Shown piece by piece: positions 16,332 through 24,597 of a DNA stretch of 64,000 nt. The notes below the pieces were generated by a model. It did not search any database and was not told the DNA's origin. It saw nothing but the letters and a program-made list of their open reading frames with translations. The first letter of the stretch is position 1. Every line of letters starts with the position of its first letter. The translations under genes and the position numbers were made by a program. Source of the DNA: Lachnospiraceae bacterium XBB2008 (GTDB taxonomy: Bacteria > Bacillota > Clostridia > Lachnospirales > Lachnospiraceae); assembly GCA_900102235.1 (NCBI GenBank), contig FMVL01000005.1, forward strand, positions 1 through 64,000, in the 5' to 3' direction.

Positions 16332-18641
16332 TCAGGCTTCTCCTTTTTCAGGGATGCCGTAAAGCAGTCCGCGGCTTCCCGTGGCGATATAGAATCTGCC
16401 GTAAACCCTCGGATCTCCGTCAATACTGTTGATATCTCCGAACATCTGATACTTATTGTTTATGCGTACATATGACCCGCCTTCATCGACGGTACGGTAA
16501 AATCCGTAACTTCCCTCTATCGAACCGACCAGATACAGGGCCTTCGGATCCTTCATATAGTCTGCACCGGGCGCTCCGAGCCCCAGTCCCACGCGGTAGA
16601 CCGCATCTCCCTGTTCGCTGAGGCGGTAAACATGCAGCCGCATGTTTTCTGCATCAAAAGTGATCTTCCAGAGTCCGGGCTTGCCTACTGCGGCATAGAA
16701 TACTCCGCGGCTTCCTGAGTCACCGCGCACCTCGGTTTTATTCGCGCAGTCGATCTTCGCAAAATCAACCTTCGGGAATACTTCCGGGACTTTAAGCTGA
16801 ACGAAGCTGTCACCGCTGTCCGTACTCACATAAAAGGTCGAATCGTCTCCGAACCCGTAGAAAAGCGAACTGTCCACACGGTCCGAAAAGACCTTGATGC
16901 CGCCGGTCAGTACGTGCTCACCTTCCGTATTCTTGAAGACCGATACTTCAAAGGACTGTCCCGCATCGTGGCTTACGATCACGCGGGATATCGGCAGATT
17001 TATCCCGTCGGCCACGCACCATACGATATGGTTCGTATCGGGAGAAAGAGCCGCCCACCCGCTGTTTACGTTGGGTTTTTCTATCTGTCTGAACGCATTG
17101 TCCAGCTCATCGCATATTCCGTAGGGAAGCTGAATCCGCTCGAAGGTTTTTCCGCCATCATGGGAAAGGATCAAACCTCCTCTGGTCTCACCCGTCCAGT
17201 TACCTCGCGGTGTGACAAGTAAGGTATCGGGGTCTTCATCCGAATAATCCGCATTGATGCAGGTGATATAGCGGTTTCCGCGATCGTCGGCAAATGAATT
17301 CATACATTCCTGTCCGGGATCCGTAAAAGCGAATCCGCCCAGGTCACCGACAATGTCATAAACATATGCATCACCTGACGGCGGTGAATATACGTTAAGG
17401 TGTACCGTCTCTTCCAGCCCCGCACATTCGTCGTGGAAAGTCACGACATCAGCCTGAACGTCATCCGTCAGGAACACACCGGTCCCGGTATTGAACCACG
17501 CCTGGTGATCGTCATGAGGATTAAGTTTTAAGTCGGTGAGCCAGTGTATGAGATTTCGCCCGCCGTTGTACTCGGGTTTCATATATGAAGTGCGAAAATC
17601 CATGCGTCCGGTATCAAGCCCATGCAGTATGCACTCCCACGTCGAGCCGCAGTCAAAGGATCTGTATATACGGTCACCGTCCTCCGCACAGATCGTTGAT
17701 GCGATCAGAAGTCCGCCGGTCTGCGTACCGGCACTGATCCCGCTGAATCCGTACTCAAGGATCTCGCCTTCTCCACCGGAGAATTCCGGCGTGATATCCT
17801 CAGGGCTCATCGTATCCCAGTCATATCTGAATATCCGTCCTCCGATACAGGAGCCACCGTCGCAGCTGTATCCGAGTTCATGGACATAGGCATTCCGGCC
17901 CATCATCGAGTATGTCACGTAGAGGTATCTTTCATCCATGGAATATCTCTGCGCAACGTAGCCGGCGAACTTAACGCCTTCTACTTCCCGGTTTGCCGGG
18001 CCTTTAAGAGGCTCAAAAGACTTGCCCTGATCCGTAGACACGTACAGACTGCGTCCTCGAAGTGTGTCAGAAACAGCCGTGTTAACTCCCGCACATGCCG
18101 CTAACAGAACTTTTCCATCCGGGCTTTCGCCCACAAACGTCATATATTCATCGGGAAAAGAATTCAGATGCTCCCATTCTTCTCCCTGGTCTTTGGATCG
18201 CCACAGCCCTGATGTCTGGCTCGCAAAATACAGAAGATCCGGATCCTGCCTGTCCACGATCAGACGAAATCCCGTTCCCCGGCCGTTTAAATTGCCATGT
18301 ACGGGCATGGGCATATCAAAGTATCTGAAACTTAATCCTCTGTCATGTGATACAGCGAAAACTCCGTGTGGTTTCTCACGGACTCCGCAGGCGATATAAA
18401 GATAATCCGGATCAGAATGATCCAGGGCAAGTGCTGCCGGAAAAGTCTCCGACAGATCTTTCATAGTCACGTGATCGATGAGACTGTACCACCTGTGACA
18501 CGCACGGTCATAGCCATAAGTACCGCCTATATCGGTCCGGATGTACATAATGGACGGATTTTTCTCATGAAAAACAAAGCCGGTCACATATCCGCCACCG
18601 GGTATCGGGCAATTCAGATATACGTAACTCTCTTTTTCCAT
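16332..18641 (-). CDS. GH74-like beta-propeller glycosidase (xyloglucanase type)
   Basis: A 769-residue protein with the GH74 start GGGYVTGFVFHEKNPSIMYIRTDIGG and repeated BNR/sortilin-type motifs (SHDRGLSF, SKDQGEEW, STDQGKSF, SHDGGKTF, STDSGDSF). The two catalytic acids of GH74 appear kept: Asp37 in TDIGG and the Asp in VGDLGGF near residue 430. The family cuts xyloglucan or its oligosaccharides. There is no signal peptide, so it should act on imported oligosaccharides in the cytoplasm. I use the ATG at 18641; a GTG at 18671 is the alternative. Its substrate is inferred from the family, and a divergent sortilin-like protein cannot be ruled out. Confidence 0.8.
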   Translation of the reverse strand: MEKESYVYLNCPIPGGGYVTGFVFHEKNPSIMYIRTDIGGTYGYDRACHRWYSLIDHVTMKDLSETFPAALALDHSDPDYLYIACGVREKPHGVFAVSHDRGLSFRYFDMPMPVHGNLNGRGTGFRLIVDRQDPDLLYFASQTSGLWRSKDQGEEWEHLNSFPDEYMTFVGESPDGKVLLAACAGVNTAVSDTLRGRSLYVSTDQGKSFEPLKGPANREVEGVKFAGYVAQRYSMDERYLYVTYSMMGRNAYVHELGYSCDGGSCIGGRIFRYDWDTMSPEDITPEFSGGEGEILEYGFSGISAGTQTGGLLIASTICAEDGDRIYRSFDCGSTWECILHGLDTGRMDFRTSYMKPEYNGGRNLIHWLTDLKLNPHDDHQAWFNTGTGVFLTDDVQADVVTFHDECAGLEETVHLNVYSPPSGDAYVYDIVGDLGGFAFTDPGQECMNSFADDRGNRYITCINADYSDEDPDTLLVTPRGNWTGETRGGLILSHDGGKTFERIQLPYGICDELDNAFRQIEKPNVNSGWAALSPDTNHIVWCVADGINLPISRVIVSHDAGQSFEVSVFKNTEGEHVLTGGIKVFSDRVDSSLFYGFGDDSTFYVSTDSGDSFVQLKVPEVFPKVDFAKIDCANKTEVRGDSGSRGVFYAAVGKPGLWKITFDAENMRLHVYRLSEQGDAVYRVGLGLGAPGADYMKDPKALYLVGSIEGSYGFYRTVDEGGSYVRINNKYQMFGDINSIDGDPRVYGRFYIATGSRGLLYGIPEKGEA

Positions 18642-18710
18642 ACTCTTATTTCCATTGGAAAGGCCTGTCACCAGACGTCATAAGAAGCGTCCGACAACAG
18701 GCCCGCAGAA

Positions 18711-19454
18711 TCAGTTTATAAATAAACCGTACCACTCGCTCCGTGGTTTAACTCGCAAAGTAATTATATCATTTGTGACGGGATGAGTAAAGGATAATTC
18801 GTAAGCACATAAAGCAACACCTGCTATTTTCAGCTGTTTCGCCAAAGCACAGGCTTCGTCGGTTCCGTACTTCGTATCGCCGATCAGAGGAAGGTGAGCA
18901 TGAGCCATCTGAACACGGATCTGATGGTGACGACCGGTGATCAGATCGATGTCGGCAAGTAAGGGATGCGCGTCCCCGGCACAGTCTGCATGTGACTCAG
19001 CTGATCCGATGATCGTGTATTTCAGTTCGGCTCTCTTTGCATCCGCATGATCCGGGGTGACTATGCTTGAGAAGTTGTTCTTTTTATCATGGAAAATGTA
19101 GTCGGTCAGCGTAATCTGAGAGCCGCTGTCCTGTGCGATCTCAGTCGTCGGGTCCTGTTGCTCCCGGTCGGGTGCGGATCCGGATAATACTGCTGCATAG
19201 TATTTCTTGCGGATACGGCCTTTCTTAAGCATCTCTGTAAGGTTCGCAGCGGTCTTTGAATTAAGTGCCATAAGCACTATTCCCTCGACGGGCTGATCGA
19301 GGCGGTTGATCATACCGATGAAGGACTGACCCAGATACTTCTGAGCAAAGCTTACCACATCGGGCTGCGAGACACTTCTGGTCTGACTCGGGATCCCCAC
19401 CGGTTTATGCACCGCCAATATGTATTTATCTTCGTATATTATCTCAGGATTCAT
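18711..19454 (-). CDS. RluA-family RNA pseudouridine synthase
   Basis: A 247-residue enzyme that isomerises uridine in RNA. The catalytic Asp is in INRLDQPVEG, where Asn replaces the usual His of HRLD; this variant occurs in clostridial members. The ITGRHHQIRVQMAH and GDTKYG motifs are typical. No S4 domain is present. ATG at 19454 is chosen, with a weak ribosome site. It diverges from the sensor-GGDEF gene. The exact target RNA is unknown. Confidence 0.88.
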   Translation of the reverse strand: MNPEIIYEDKYILAVHKPVGIPSQTRSVSQPDVVSFAQKYLGQSFIGMINRLDQPVEGIVLMALNSKTAANLTEMLKKGRIRKKYYAAVLSGSAPDREQQDPTTEIAQDSGSQITLTDYIFHDKKNNFSSIVTPDHADAKRAELKYTIIGSAESHADCAGDAHPLLADIDLITGRHHQIRVQMAHAHLPLIGDTKYGTDEACALAKQLKIAGVALCAYELSFTHPVTNDIITLRVKPRSEWYGLFIN

Positions 19455-19522
19455 ATCTGACACTCGTAACGTACGCCTGTTACAATCGTATCACATCTGT
19501 AGCGAAGATACCTGTTTTCTAT

Positions 19523-19528
19523 TATAAT
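19523..19528 (+). promoter_or_regulatory. -10 element just upstream of the sensor-GGDEF gene
   Basis: A perfect TATAAT ends 8 bases before the ATG at 19536. Transcription would begin at or next to the start codon, and no Shine-Dalgarno sequence is present. This suggests a leaderless message. The -35 region is not recognisable. Confidence 0.5.
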
Positions 19529-19535
19529 TATCTAC

Positions 19536-21488
19536 ATGAGCAATCTATCCAAACCTGTCATAGCAGTATTCGGAAGCGCGCTTCACAGCGAAAAGGAATT
19601 CCGTTTCATCTCAACTTTGGAAAGAGCCTGCGAAGAACGGGACTTTTTTGTTCTGGCTTTTTCCTTTTCCGGGGAAAGCATGATGACCGGTCAGGGACTT
19701 GAAGCGGAGTTTACCCTGATCAACCTTATCCGTGACATACCGCTTGACGGGATCGTGATCATGCGAGAATCTCTTACGAGCCTGATGCTCGTCGACGAGA
19801 TCCTTAAACTCGCGAAAAAACGGGACATCCCCGTGTTTTCCGTTGAAAAACCCACAGCCGGATGTATCAATATCACTTTTGATTACAAAGAAAGTTTCAA
19901 GATGATGATACGCCATGTAGTGGAAGAGCATAAGTGTACGGATATCGCGATGATAGCTGGGATGCGAAATAATGAATTCTCAGACGAGAGGATCGAGGCC
20001 TGCCGTGAAGCTTTAGCGGAATACGGTCTCGAGCTGAAAGAAAACCGTCTCTTTTACGGTGATTTCTGGGAAAGACCGACATATGACGTGACCAGGCAGA
20101 TCATTGAATCCGGGGACATTCCTCAGGCTATTTGCTGCGCGAACGACGCGATGGCCGTTACGGTAACACAGGCCTTAAAAGAAGCCGGAATAAACGTTCC
20201 CGAAGACGTACTGGTGACCGGTTTTGACGGCATAATGAGCGGACAACTTAATGTGCCTCCGATCTCCACCATGACCCCCGACTATCAAAAAGAAGTCGAT
20301 ATAATCCTCGATCATATATGTAACGCAGATCCTGAAACAGGTCAGTCCGGGTCTGAAGGATTGTGTTATGTCCTGAACCCGAACCGTTCATGCGGCTGTA
20401 CCGGTCCGCTGGATCTGAACATAGAAGCGATAGTATCGGAATTGTCAGCCGGTTTCAGCGATGTCTACTGGGTAATGGAAGGGATGAACAGGGTAGTATC
20501 TGACGCCTCCGGCGTAGATTCGATCGATGATCTTTCATATTCCATAGACAAACAGATAGGCATGTGGATCCACAATTTCTATCATGTTGCAGTGTTTGCC
20601 GAACTGATGGGCAAAAGTCCGTCCGAGACATCCGGTCAGACATACAGGATCCTGTATCGAAACGATAACGGTTCATACGGCAAAACGGGAGATGAATATT
20701 CCGAGCAGGTATTCCTTCCCGGACTGGACAGCATCATCTCCGACAGAAACCTGAGGCGAATGCTGATCATACGCATGCTTCATACCGGAAATATACCATA
20801 CGGATATTATGTCGAAGGCTTTAAAGAGATAACCAACAGGGATATACACAGAGGCGAGGAATTCGCGACATTCATTTCGACAGCGATAACCGTAGCGCTT
20901 GCCAACATAAGACTTCGGCACTTAAACCACCGGCTTCAGGAAGCAAATAACGAGATCGAAAACATATCCGTCACGGATTATCTTACCGGAATCCTTAACC
21001 GGCGCGGTTTCTTTTCAAAGGTTCGTGAGGCGGTTACCGATCCTGCTAATTTCGGCAGATATCTGTCGCTTTTTTCCATTGATATGGACGGTCTTAAAAG
21101 CATAAACGATAAGTATGGTCACGACGAAGGTGATTACGCTATCAGTATAGTAGCGGATGCCATCCGATCATTCTCTGCTCGAAACGGTTTCTGTTCAAGA
21201 TATGGCGGTGATGAATTCTCCTGCGTTATCATCACGGACGCTCCGCTTGAACTGTCAGCCGACGAGGTCCGCGACCGGCTGTGTTCCGTAATACGCCGCG
21301 TACCTGAGGCCGCGAAAAAACCGTATCCGATAACCGCCAGCATCGGAAGCGGCTGTCACATCATAGAATCCGATCCGATAGTGATGAACAGATGCATAGA
21401 AGAAATGGTGCATACGGCCGATGAAGCCATGTACCGGGATAAGAAGAACAAACAACAGCATTTTGAAGATCTGCTAAAGGATCAATGA
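19536..21488 (+). CDS. Cytoplasmic periplasmic-binding-protein-like sensor fused to GGDEF diguanylate cyclase
   Basis: A 650-residue protein. Residues 5-285 resemble the LacI-type sugar-binding core (KPVIAVFGS, DGIVIMRES, CANDAMAVTVTQALKEAGINVPEDVLVTGFDG) but without the DNA-binding head. Residues ~300-475 form an unrecognised linker domain ending in a helix. Residues ~480-650 are a GGDEF domain with intact YGGDEF (about 555-560), which makes c-di-GMP from two GTP. The inhibitory RxxD site upstream of GGDEF is absent. No transmembrane helix is seen. It is likely to couple an intracellular sugar signal to c-di-GMP. A terminator follows. Confidence 0.88.
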   Translation: MSNLSKPVIAVFGSALHSEKEFRFISTLERACEERDFFVLAFSFSGESMMTGQGLEAEFTLINLIRDIPLDGIVIMRESLTSLMLVDEILKLAKKRDIPVFSVEKPTAGCINITFDYKESFKMMIRHVVEEHKCTDIAMIAGMRNNEFSDERIEACREALAEYGLELKENRLFYGDFWERPTYDVTRQIIESGDIPQAICCANDAMAVTVTQALKEAGINVPEDVLVTGFDGIMSGQLNVPPISTMTPDYQKEVDIILDHICNADPETGQSGSEGLCYVLNPNRSCGCTGPLDLNIEAIVSELSAGFSDVYWVMEGMNRVVSDASGVDSIDDLSYSIDKQIGMWIHNFYHVAVFAELMGKSPSETSGQTYRILYRNDNGSYGKTGDEYSEQVFLPGLDSIISDRNLRRMLIIRMLHTGNIPYGYYVEGFKEITNRDIHRGEEFATFISTAITVALANIRLRHLNHRLQEANNEIENISVTDYLTGILNRRGFFSKVREAVTDPANFGRYLSLFSIDMDGLKSINDKYGHDEGDYAISIVADAIRSFSARNGFCSRYGGDEFSCVIITDAPLELSADEVRDRLCSVIRRVPEAAKKPYPITASIGSGCHIIESDPIVMNRCIEEMVHTADEAMYRDKKNKQQHFEDLLKDQ

Positions 21489-21506
21489 TCATATAAAAGC
21501 AAAAAG

Positions 21507-21544
21507 AGATCAGGCTGCAAGGGGAATCGCAGCCTGATCTTTTA
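21507..21544. terminator. Bidirectional terminator
   Basis: Perfect 12-bp arms AGATCAGGCTGC and GCAGCCTGATCT flank a 10-base loop, with TTTT downstream and AAAAA upstream. It serves the GGDEF gene on plus and the convergent secreted-protein gene on minus. Confidence 0.88.
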
Positions 21545-21574
21545 TTTCCGTTATGAACGGAAGAATGTAATTAT

Positions 21575-22672
21575 TTAGTTGGGAAGCTTTACCACTGCGT
21601 ATGCAGCCTGACCGATAGGAAGGGACAGGGTAGCTACACCATTCTCGATATCAAGATTACCAAAGGTTTTGATTGACGGTCCGTCGGAGAGTGCCTGAAC
21701 CTGAACGATAGCATATTTTCCGCCATCATTGGGAATGCCGAACTTCACATTGGCAACGGATGTTCCGTCACCATCATAAACCGTTTCGCCTTTACCGTTC
21801 TTCACACCGATATTGATCTGAAGCGCTCCTACTAAAGTTCCGCCCAGTCGGGTTACCTCATCGTTGATAGATCTCATTGCGTCGGGAGCTTTCTTATCTG
21901 TGATATCCCATGTTTCAATATACAGGTTGGGATTAGCCAGAGAATTCACTGCGGTAACGGCAATTCCGTTACTATATTCGGACAGATAGGTACCCTTCAC
22001 CGTAGACGCTGTTACGGCATGAGTGTCGGGCTGTACTATCATATTCTTACCGCGAGCCTTTGCCTCATTGAGGTTACGGAAATACTGGTTATCTATCTGA
22101 GACTGAAGAAGCTTATCCTTATAGATGCGGTCCGCTTCTCTCTGCTGCGCAAGTGCAGCCTCTTCAGCAGCTATCCTTGCCAGGGCGTTCTGGATAGCGG
22201 CAGGATCAGGCTTAACCGATCCGGGTGCCGCGGGAGTTTCAGCGGAAGAACCACCGCCGGCATCGAAAAACTCAATTGTGTTTTCATTTATTGAAAATGT
22301 CACATCTCTTTTAAGAGTGTAGAGGGTACCCGATTCAGGCCCTTGTGATCCCAGATCATATTGAACGCTCGCATTATTGTTCACTTCAGCCAACCTGTCA
22401 AGTCCATTCACAACGAGCTGGTTAGACCAATCAGGAACAAATATGCTTTCCCCTGCTTTTAGCGTAGCGGAGGATCCAATCCGCTCAAACTCTATAGCTC
22501 TAAATATATTTGCAGGCGCATCAAATCCTTGCATGGCTACATAAGTTGTAGTTTCTGCCGCCTTCACATCCATCTTAAATGCCGGCAGCGTCAGCACCGC
22601 CACGGTCACCGCCATCAGAACCGCGATCGCACTCTTAAGTAACTTTCCCCCAATTTGTCTTTCTTTCATCAT
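21575..22672 (-). CDS. Secreted protein of unknown function (paralog A)
   Basis: A 365-residue protein with a signal peptide (basic start, hydrophobic run, VLTLPAFKMDVKA, cut near residue 38). Residues 40-140 form an N-terminal domain unlike paralog B; 145-195 is an Ala/Gln/Glu-rich likely helical segment; from ~197 (YFRNLNEA.ARGK) to the end it is clearly homologous to the protein at 25668-26864 (NPNLYIETWDIT, PDAMRSIN, LQINIG, LPIG). I do not recognise the family. There is no sorting motif, so it is probably released or held by other means. It shares with paralog B the sequence ATGAAAGAGAGGTAAC in front of the start. Confidence 0.75.
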   Translation of the reverse strand: MMKERQIGGKLLKSAIAVLMAVTVAVLTLPAFKMDVKAAETTTYVAMQGFDAPANIFRAIEFERIGSSATLKAGESIFVPDWSNQLVVNGLDRLAEVNNNASVQYDLGSQGPESGTLYTLKRDVTFSINENTIEFFDAGGGSSAETPAAPGSVKPDPAAIQNALARIAAEEAALAQQREADRIYKDKLLQSQIDNQYFRNLNEAKARGKNMIVQPDTHAVTASTVKGTYLSEYSNGIAVTAVNSLANPNLYIETWDITDKKAPDAMRSINDEVTRLGGTLVGALQINIGVKNGKGETVYDGDGTSVANVKFGIPNDGGKYAIVQVQALSDGPSIKTFGNLDIENGVATLSLPIGQAAYAVVKLPN

Positions 22673-22705
22673 CTCGTTACCTCTCTTTCATGATTAGTTA
22701 AATCG

Positions 22706-22723
22706 CCGGTCGTCCGTGACCGG
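22706..22723. repeat. Hairpin upstream of paralog A
   Basis: CCGGTC and GACCGG flank GTCCGT in the leader of the paralog A gene. The rest of this 278-base intergenic region also holds GTCAT/ATGAC near 22789-22803 and the palindrome at 22859-22873. No gene is seen in it. Confidence 0.5.
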
Positions 22724-22858
22724 TATCAATCGCATCCCTGCAGATACGAAATGTAAGTTTACACTACCACCGAAGCAGTACTTTCACATACGTCATGTTT
22801 ATGACATACCGCAGGATCGGATGCATTTTCGGCTATTTTCCGACCATCGTTAAATAAA

Positions 22859-22893
22859 TGTCAGTATCTGACAGTGTCGTTCTGTGGTAGAAT
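22859..22893 (+). promoter_or_regulatory. Extended -10 promoter and palindromic operator for the membrane LuxR gene
   Basis: TGGTAGAAT (TGn plus TAGAAT at 22888-22893) makes an extended -10 element. The perfect 15-base palindrome TGTCAG-TAT-CTGACA at 22859-22873 covers the -35 position. The bases TCGTTCTGTG before this -10 recur before the -10 of the histidine kinase gene at 27043. Confidence 0.5.
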
Positions 22894-22950
22894 TAAACAT
22901 CGGGAAGTTAAACAGCAGACAATAATGAACAGCATTCTATCGAGAATACC

Positions 22951-24390
22951 ATGAGCAATAATTCCGGAAAAAACATACTCCATACTCTCATTTTCACCGC
23001 ATTCCTATTCACCTATACCATCATGCTCCCGTTCATGGACCGCGCATCCTCTGCCGCATCAGGGGTCCTGTGGGCCGGCATGAACGACGGCACCAGGGTC
23101 ATACTTCACTATCTTCCTAACATTACACGAGTGATCGGTTTTATTTCGTTTGCGTTTTCGCGCAGGCTCCTGCCCGGCACCGGATCGCGCAAAAACCTCC
23201 TCGTGATCATCAGCATCTTCTTTGTTTCATCCGTTATCGTCATCACGATCGGTGTATCACCCGTACTTACATTGATATCCGTATTCATACTGGCTTTTAC
23301 ACTTGGACACCTGGGCGGGCTCATGTACTACATGATGGCGACGTACATGTCAGCCAACCCCTTCAGCGGACGCATGACCGGAGGTGCGCTGTCTCTGTCC
23401 ATACTCATACAGTTCATCCTGCAGAAAGCCACGGGAGAGACCGGAGCTGTGGCAACGGCCGTTATTTTATGGTTCATCCTTATATATATCGCTTTTCGCC
23501 CTCCGGACGATTATATCCTGGAAAATCCTCTTCCCTACGCTGATGAAACCGACCGTTGGATCCGCAGTGTCAGACGGCAGATGTTCATCGCATGTATCAT
23601 CCTGCTTCTGATAACGGTTATCTCGATCCGCACCGATATGGCATTCATATCGATGCAGTTAAATGACACCATAGATATATACTCCTATCCGCGTCTTTTC
23701 ATGATCCCGGGCTACCTGCTTTTGGGATTTGCCGCCGATTCCAAGCGAAAAAGCGCTTTCAATACACTCTTTTTTGCAGGAATACTGCTTGCTTTTCCGA
23801 TAGGACTCGTTGCATCGGCCGAATCAGGGTATATGGCACTGATGAGTATCTATTACTTCTACGCATCGTTCTATATCTTTTTCCTGGTATTCGTATTCCA
23901 GCGGCTTGCTCCCAAGACTACGCGTCCGGAATTATGGGCATCTGCCGGCCGGTACATTGCTGAGATATATACGCTTATAACGTCTGTTATCTTTGTCCAC
24001 CTCCATGTCGACTCAGGTGAAAAAGGAATCATGCTTACCGCGCTCGTGACCACTGTTCTTGTGGCGCTTGTCTATGTTGCAATTTCCGCCATGGGATTTG
24101 AGCCTTCCATTTCGCCGGATTCGGCTGAGAGCACGGATGCCGGAGCTGATCCCACATCCGCACAAGAGCAGCCTCAGGATCTGGACTCGTTCCTGTCCTC
24201 CTATCCTCTGACCCCCAGAGAAAAGGAAATCGCGGTCATTCTCCTTTCCACGGAACTGACCGTCAAAGCCATAGCATCGGATCTGGGAGTATCCGAAAGA
24301 AGCGTCTTCCGCTACTGTGCTTCCATATATGAAAAAACCGGTACGGGAACCCGCGTCGGCCTTATGCAGGCATACATGAAAGGGAAATAA
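22951..24390 (+). CDS. Membrane-embedded LuxR-family regulator (MFS-like plus HTH)
   Basis: A 479-residue protein. About 12 hydrophobic helices in residues 8-385 resemble a major-facilitator-type membrane domain. An acidic, Pro/Ser-rich linker follows (390-415). The C-terminal LuxR/FixJ helix-turn-helix runs from LTPREKEIAVILL (about 419) to the end. Such proteins are thought to sense a ligand at the membrane and bind DNA directly. It lies between the two paralogous secreted-protein genes, both on the other strand, so they are natural candidates for its targets; that is inference. The ribosome site is weak. Confidence 0.85.
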   Translation: MSNNSGKNILHTLIFTAFLFTYTIMLPFMDRASSAASGVLWAGMNDGTRVILHYLPNITRVIGFISFAFSRRLLPGTGSRKNLLVIISIFFVSSVIVITIGVSPVLTLISVFILAFTLGHLGGLMYYMMATYMSANPFSGRMTGGALSLSILIQFILQKATGETGAVATAVILWFILIYIAFRPPDDYILENPLPYADETDRWIRSVRRQMFIACIILLLITVISIRTDMAFISMQLNDTIDIYSYPRLFMIPGYLLLGFAADSKRKSAFNTLFFAGILLAFPIGLVASAESGYMALMSIYYFYASFYIFFLVFVFQRLAPKTTRPELWASAGRYIAEIYTLITSVIFVHLHVDSGEKGIMLTALVTTVLVALVYVAISAMGFEPSISPDSAESTDAGADPTSAQEQPQDLDSFLSSYPLTPREKEIAVILLSTELTVKAIASDLGVSERSVFRYCASIYEKTGTGTRVGLMQAYMKGK

Positions 24391-24428
24391 ATCCCTTGCA
24401 TAACATTTCTGCTTGTGATACATTCATT

Positions 24429-24486
24429 ACACTCACTTCATGAGTGTCGGGAGAGATTCATCTTTCCCGGAAGACATTAGTCTTCC
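24429..24486 (+). repeat. Three back-to-back hairpins upstream of the Rpn-like gene
   Basis: 24429-24447 pairs ACACTCA with TGAGTGT. 24448-24469 pairs CGGGAGAGA with TCTTTCCCG (one G-U). 24469-24486 pairs GGAAGAC with GTCTTCC around ATTA. None is followed by a T-run, so they are not simple terminators. They would lie in the Rpn-like gene's 5' region or at the 3' end of the LuxR message. Confidence 0.65.
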
Positions 24487-24597
24487 ATATTCCAAACAAC
24501 GCCCTATGTAACCTGTCGTTCGCGGCCCGGGAATTGTTGCAGTCAGTTACCGATTTTGCGTACGGCCTGATAAGTTTATCTTTTTTTAGGAGGTTTT

